Shown here in pieces: positions 16,412 to 17,529 of a DNA stretch of 17,529 nucleotides. Position 1 is the stretch's first letter. Each line of letters begins with the position of its first letter. The notes under the pieces were generated by a model. It was not told where the DNA came from. It made no database searches and saw only the letters and a program-made list of their open reading frames with translations. Source of the stretch: Thalassiosira profunda (Eukaryota; Bacillariophyta; Thalassiosirophyceae; Thalassiosirales; Thalassiosiraceae); contig JALLAP010001080.1 in assembly GCA_036939355.1 (NCBI GenBank), positions 1 through 17,529 on the forward strand. Reading direction: 5' to 3'. Position numbers and translations under genes: made by a program.

Positions 16412-16869
16412 AGCTCAAGCGAACGCTCCCCGGGAGCACTTCCACGTCAAAGGGCGGCCGCCGGGGAACAACATCAAGCGCAATTGTGGATGCAGGTTGG
16501 CAGTTGATGTGGGAGGTTGGCGCCGTGCCTAGCTTGTGTTCTTGCAATAATCGACGGACCAGCGGCGGCCGGCCGCGACAGCACGGACATCCGCTCGCGA
16601 CGGGACGCCGCGATGGGCGGCGTGGTCGATTGACGGAGGACGCGGCGAGTAGGAGGAGCAAAGAGTGATGGCTCGTGCGTGTTGGAAGCGCCGAAAAGTG
16701 ATGTTTCCTACGTACCTAGAGGTATGTACGTACACGAGAGGCCGAAGCAGCAAAGCAAGGCAACGCGAGAGGCAAAGCGAGGTCGAGGGACGCCCTCGCC
16801 AGCTCAATGGAATGCAAAAGGCGAGAGGAGCGGCCACATACGCCAGTCGCTCAGACACGGGCGAGAGGG
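16412..16869. other. Internal non-coding part of the transposon
   Basis: Between the small ORF and the right inverted repeat I see no convincing gene. Open frames in this stretch are Arg/Pro/Ser-rich and look like shadows, apart from the minus-strand frame 16377-16661, whose end is protein-like. The notable item is an imperfect palindrome at 16709-16732 with 7-bp arms TACGTAC and GTACGTA. Confidence 0.4.
16709..16732. repeat. Imperfect palindrome TACGTAC...GTACGTA
   Basis: The 7-bp arms TACGTAC and GTACGTA are exact reverse complements separated by 10 bases, which themselves include a CT-AG-AGG partial continuation. It lies about 140 bp inside the right inverted repeat and has no counterpart near the left end. 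Confidence 0.5.
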
Positions 16870-17130
16870 ACAATGCAACGGGCGCTAGCACAAAAAGTTG
16901 GGGTGTCAGTCTGATAGACGGACCTGCCCCGAACTCGCATTGAGCCACAGAATCGGGCTGCACCCTCGCTATCGTGCTGACGCCCCGCCGTCGGCCACCT
17001 ACATCGGATCTCTGTTTCACCATGGGCACACCAAGGCGGTGGGCGTGAACACATGGGTGTGAACTGAACACACATCTAAAAATTTTGAAATCGGCCAGAA
17101 AAGATAGATTCACTCAAGTGAGCACAGGTA
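16870..17130 (-). repeat. Right terminal inverted repeat
   Basis: This is the inverted counterpart of 11164-11399, with the outer tip at 17130. It is about 25 bp longer than the left end because of insertions in its middle part (around 16981-17078), where the two copies do not align. The shared blocks keep the same order. An open frame on the minus strand here shares a P-S-I-R-L-T-P segment with a non-coding frame of the left end; that follows from nucleotide identity and is not evidence of a gene. Confidence 0.85.
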
Positions 17131-17135
17131 GAATT
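17131..17135. repeat. Right target-site duplication GAATT
   Basis: This is the second copy of the 5-bp direct repeat found at 11159-11163, placed exactly outside the right inverted repeat tip. Confidence 0.75.
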
Positions 17136-17529
17136 GTAGCTTGAGCTGGATACTAATGCTGATAAACCAAAATTTTTGAATGAGATTGAAAATTTTGAAC
17201 GAATCTCCGGAGGCAAAATAATGTTTGCATAGAAAGCCTCAAGTAATGATACATTGAGATCTATCTTACAGTGTTGCTATTGCAACTGTCAACCTACTGT
17301 GCCCCTTTGTGAGCTCTATTCCTGTGCGAAGCAGACAGTTGCACGAATCTTTGATCTCAGAGAAGCTCAGAGAAGACATCTTTCAATGCACAAGATGTGC
17401 TGAGTGCATCTCAGCCTCACGTGTGTGCCTAGAATTGCAAACATCATTTCCCTCCCCCTGCCTCTCACACTCCTCTCAGTCGTCCCCACAAAGCGCCGTC
17501 AAGGTCACGCCCGGGATCAAGTTCCCGCC
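17136..17529. other. Host flank: displaced 5' region of the MYND gene and possible start of another locus
   Basis: These 394 bases continue the chromosome beyond the transposon. Before the insertion they would have been directly upstream of the minus-strand MYND gene. The first ~90 bases are AT-rich with two AAAATTTT(T)GAA motifs, near 17171 and 17190. The 10-bp tandem repeat CTCAGAGAAG occurs twice at 17356-17375. The last ~80 bases are pyrimidine-rich and end in a frame reading S-A-V-K-V-T-P-G-I-K-F-P, which could be the start or an exon of a plus-strand gene beyond the edge. No complete gene is seen. Confidence 0.45.
17356..17375. repeat. 10-bp tandem repeat CTCAGAGAAG x2
   Basis: Two exact adjacent copies of CTCAGAGAAG lie in the host flank. 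No function is apparent; it could be chance or a duplicated regulatory site. Confidence 0.55.

Larger units (their letters stand above)
11164..17130 (+). mobile_element. Class II DNA transposon (5,967 bp) with long inverted ends
   Basis: The element is bounded by inverted copies of about 236 bp (left) and 261 bp (right) and by a 5-bp direct repeat, GAATT. The ends begin TACCTGTGCTCACTTGAGTG on both sides. It holds one long intronless gene whose protein has transposase-like features, followed by about 1 kb with a G-quadruplex motif and a doubtful minus-strand ORF. Intact inverted ends, an intact target duplication and an open 1,468-codon frame indicate a recent insertion that may still be mobile. 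The superfamily is unclear: 5-bp duplications are known for Transib, but the ends lack Transib's CACWRTG start and the protein has a C-x2-H motif seen in several superfamilies. Known families checked from memory only. Confidence 0.82.

Noticed and set aside
16529..17113. 194-codon minus-strand frame through the right inverted repeat.
   Set aside because: The composition is Ser/Arg/Pro/Cys-rich without any domain, and it spans known repeat and non-coding sequence.

Overview
The window looks like nuclear DNA of a unicellular eukaryote, most likely a centric diatom (Thalassiosira-like). The evidence is dense, alternately oriented genes, rare spliceosomal introns of about 50-90 nt that begin GTGAG, and several diatom-typical protein architectures. 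These are W-T-C-D-x-C fingers with a closing H-E-x-x-C, a short MYND protein with a basic M-P-S-R-K-K-K start and a P-C-x-C-L-D motif, and a single-pass membrane protein whose ectodomain carries G-V-W-Y-R-F-type modules. The lineage call rests on remembered family resemblance and was not tested by a search. No tRNA, rRNA, CRISPR array or bacterial-style operon is visible.

Left part (1-4528): the 3' part of a very cysteine-rich protein gene (+) converges on a gene for a C2HC-finger/coiled-coil protein (-). That gene changes frame at a GTGAGG site, so it probably has a short intron. It is divergent from an unrecognised 566-aa protein gene (+).

Middle (4529-11152): an intergenic region contains a 72-bp perfect duplication on either side of a single N, which is very probably an unmerged contig join. 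It is followed by a three-exon gene for a type II membrane protein (+), a mitochondrially targeted FAM173/ATPSCKMT-like methyltransferase (-), a divergent RGG-rich methyltransferase (+), and a MYND-finger protein (-).

Right part (11153-17529): the main discovery is an apparently complete DNA transposon of 5,967 bp (11164-17130). Its ends are inverted copies of each other: 31 of the first 35 bases match without gaps, and further collinear blocks extend to about 240-260 bp. It is flanked by the 5-bp direct repeat GAATT. It carries one intronless 1,468-aa gene. The protein has a transposase-like layout: a candidate first catalytic Asp, a long acidic Ser/Glu insertion, a candidate second Asp followed by C-x2-H, and a downstream R-W motif. 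The element lies 7 bp upstream (outer edge of the target-site repeat) of the MYND gene's ATG, so it separates that gene from its original promoter. About 1.3 kb follows the transposase stop, holding a strong G-quadruplex motif, a small minus-strand ORF of uncertain status and the right inverted repeat. The last 394 bases are host flank and may be the upstream region of both the MYND gene and a gene beyond the window.

The host genes do not form an evident pathway. The functional story of the window is the transposon and its insertion into a host promoter.
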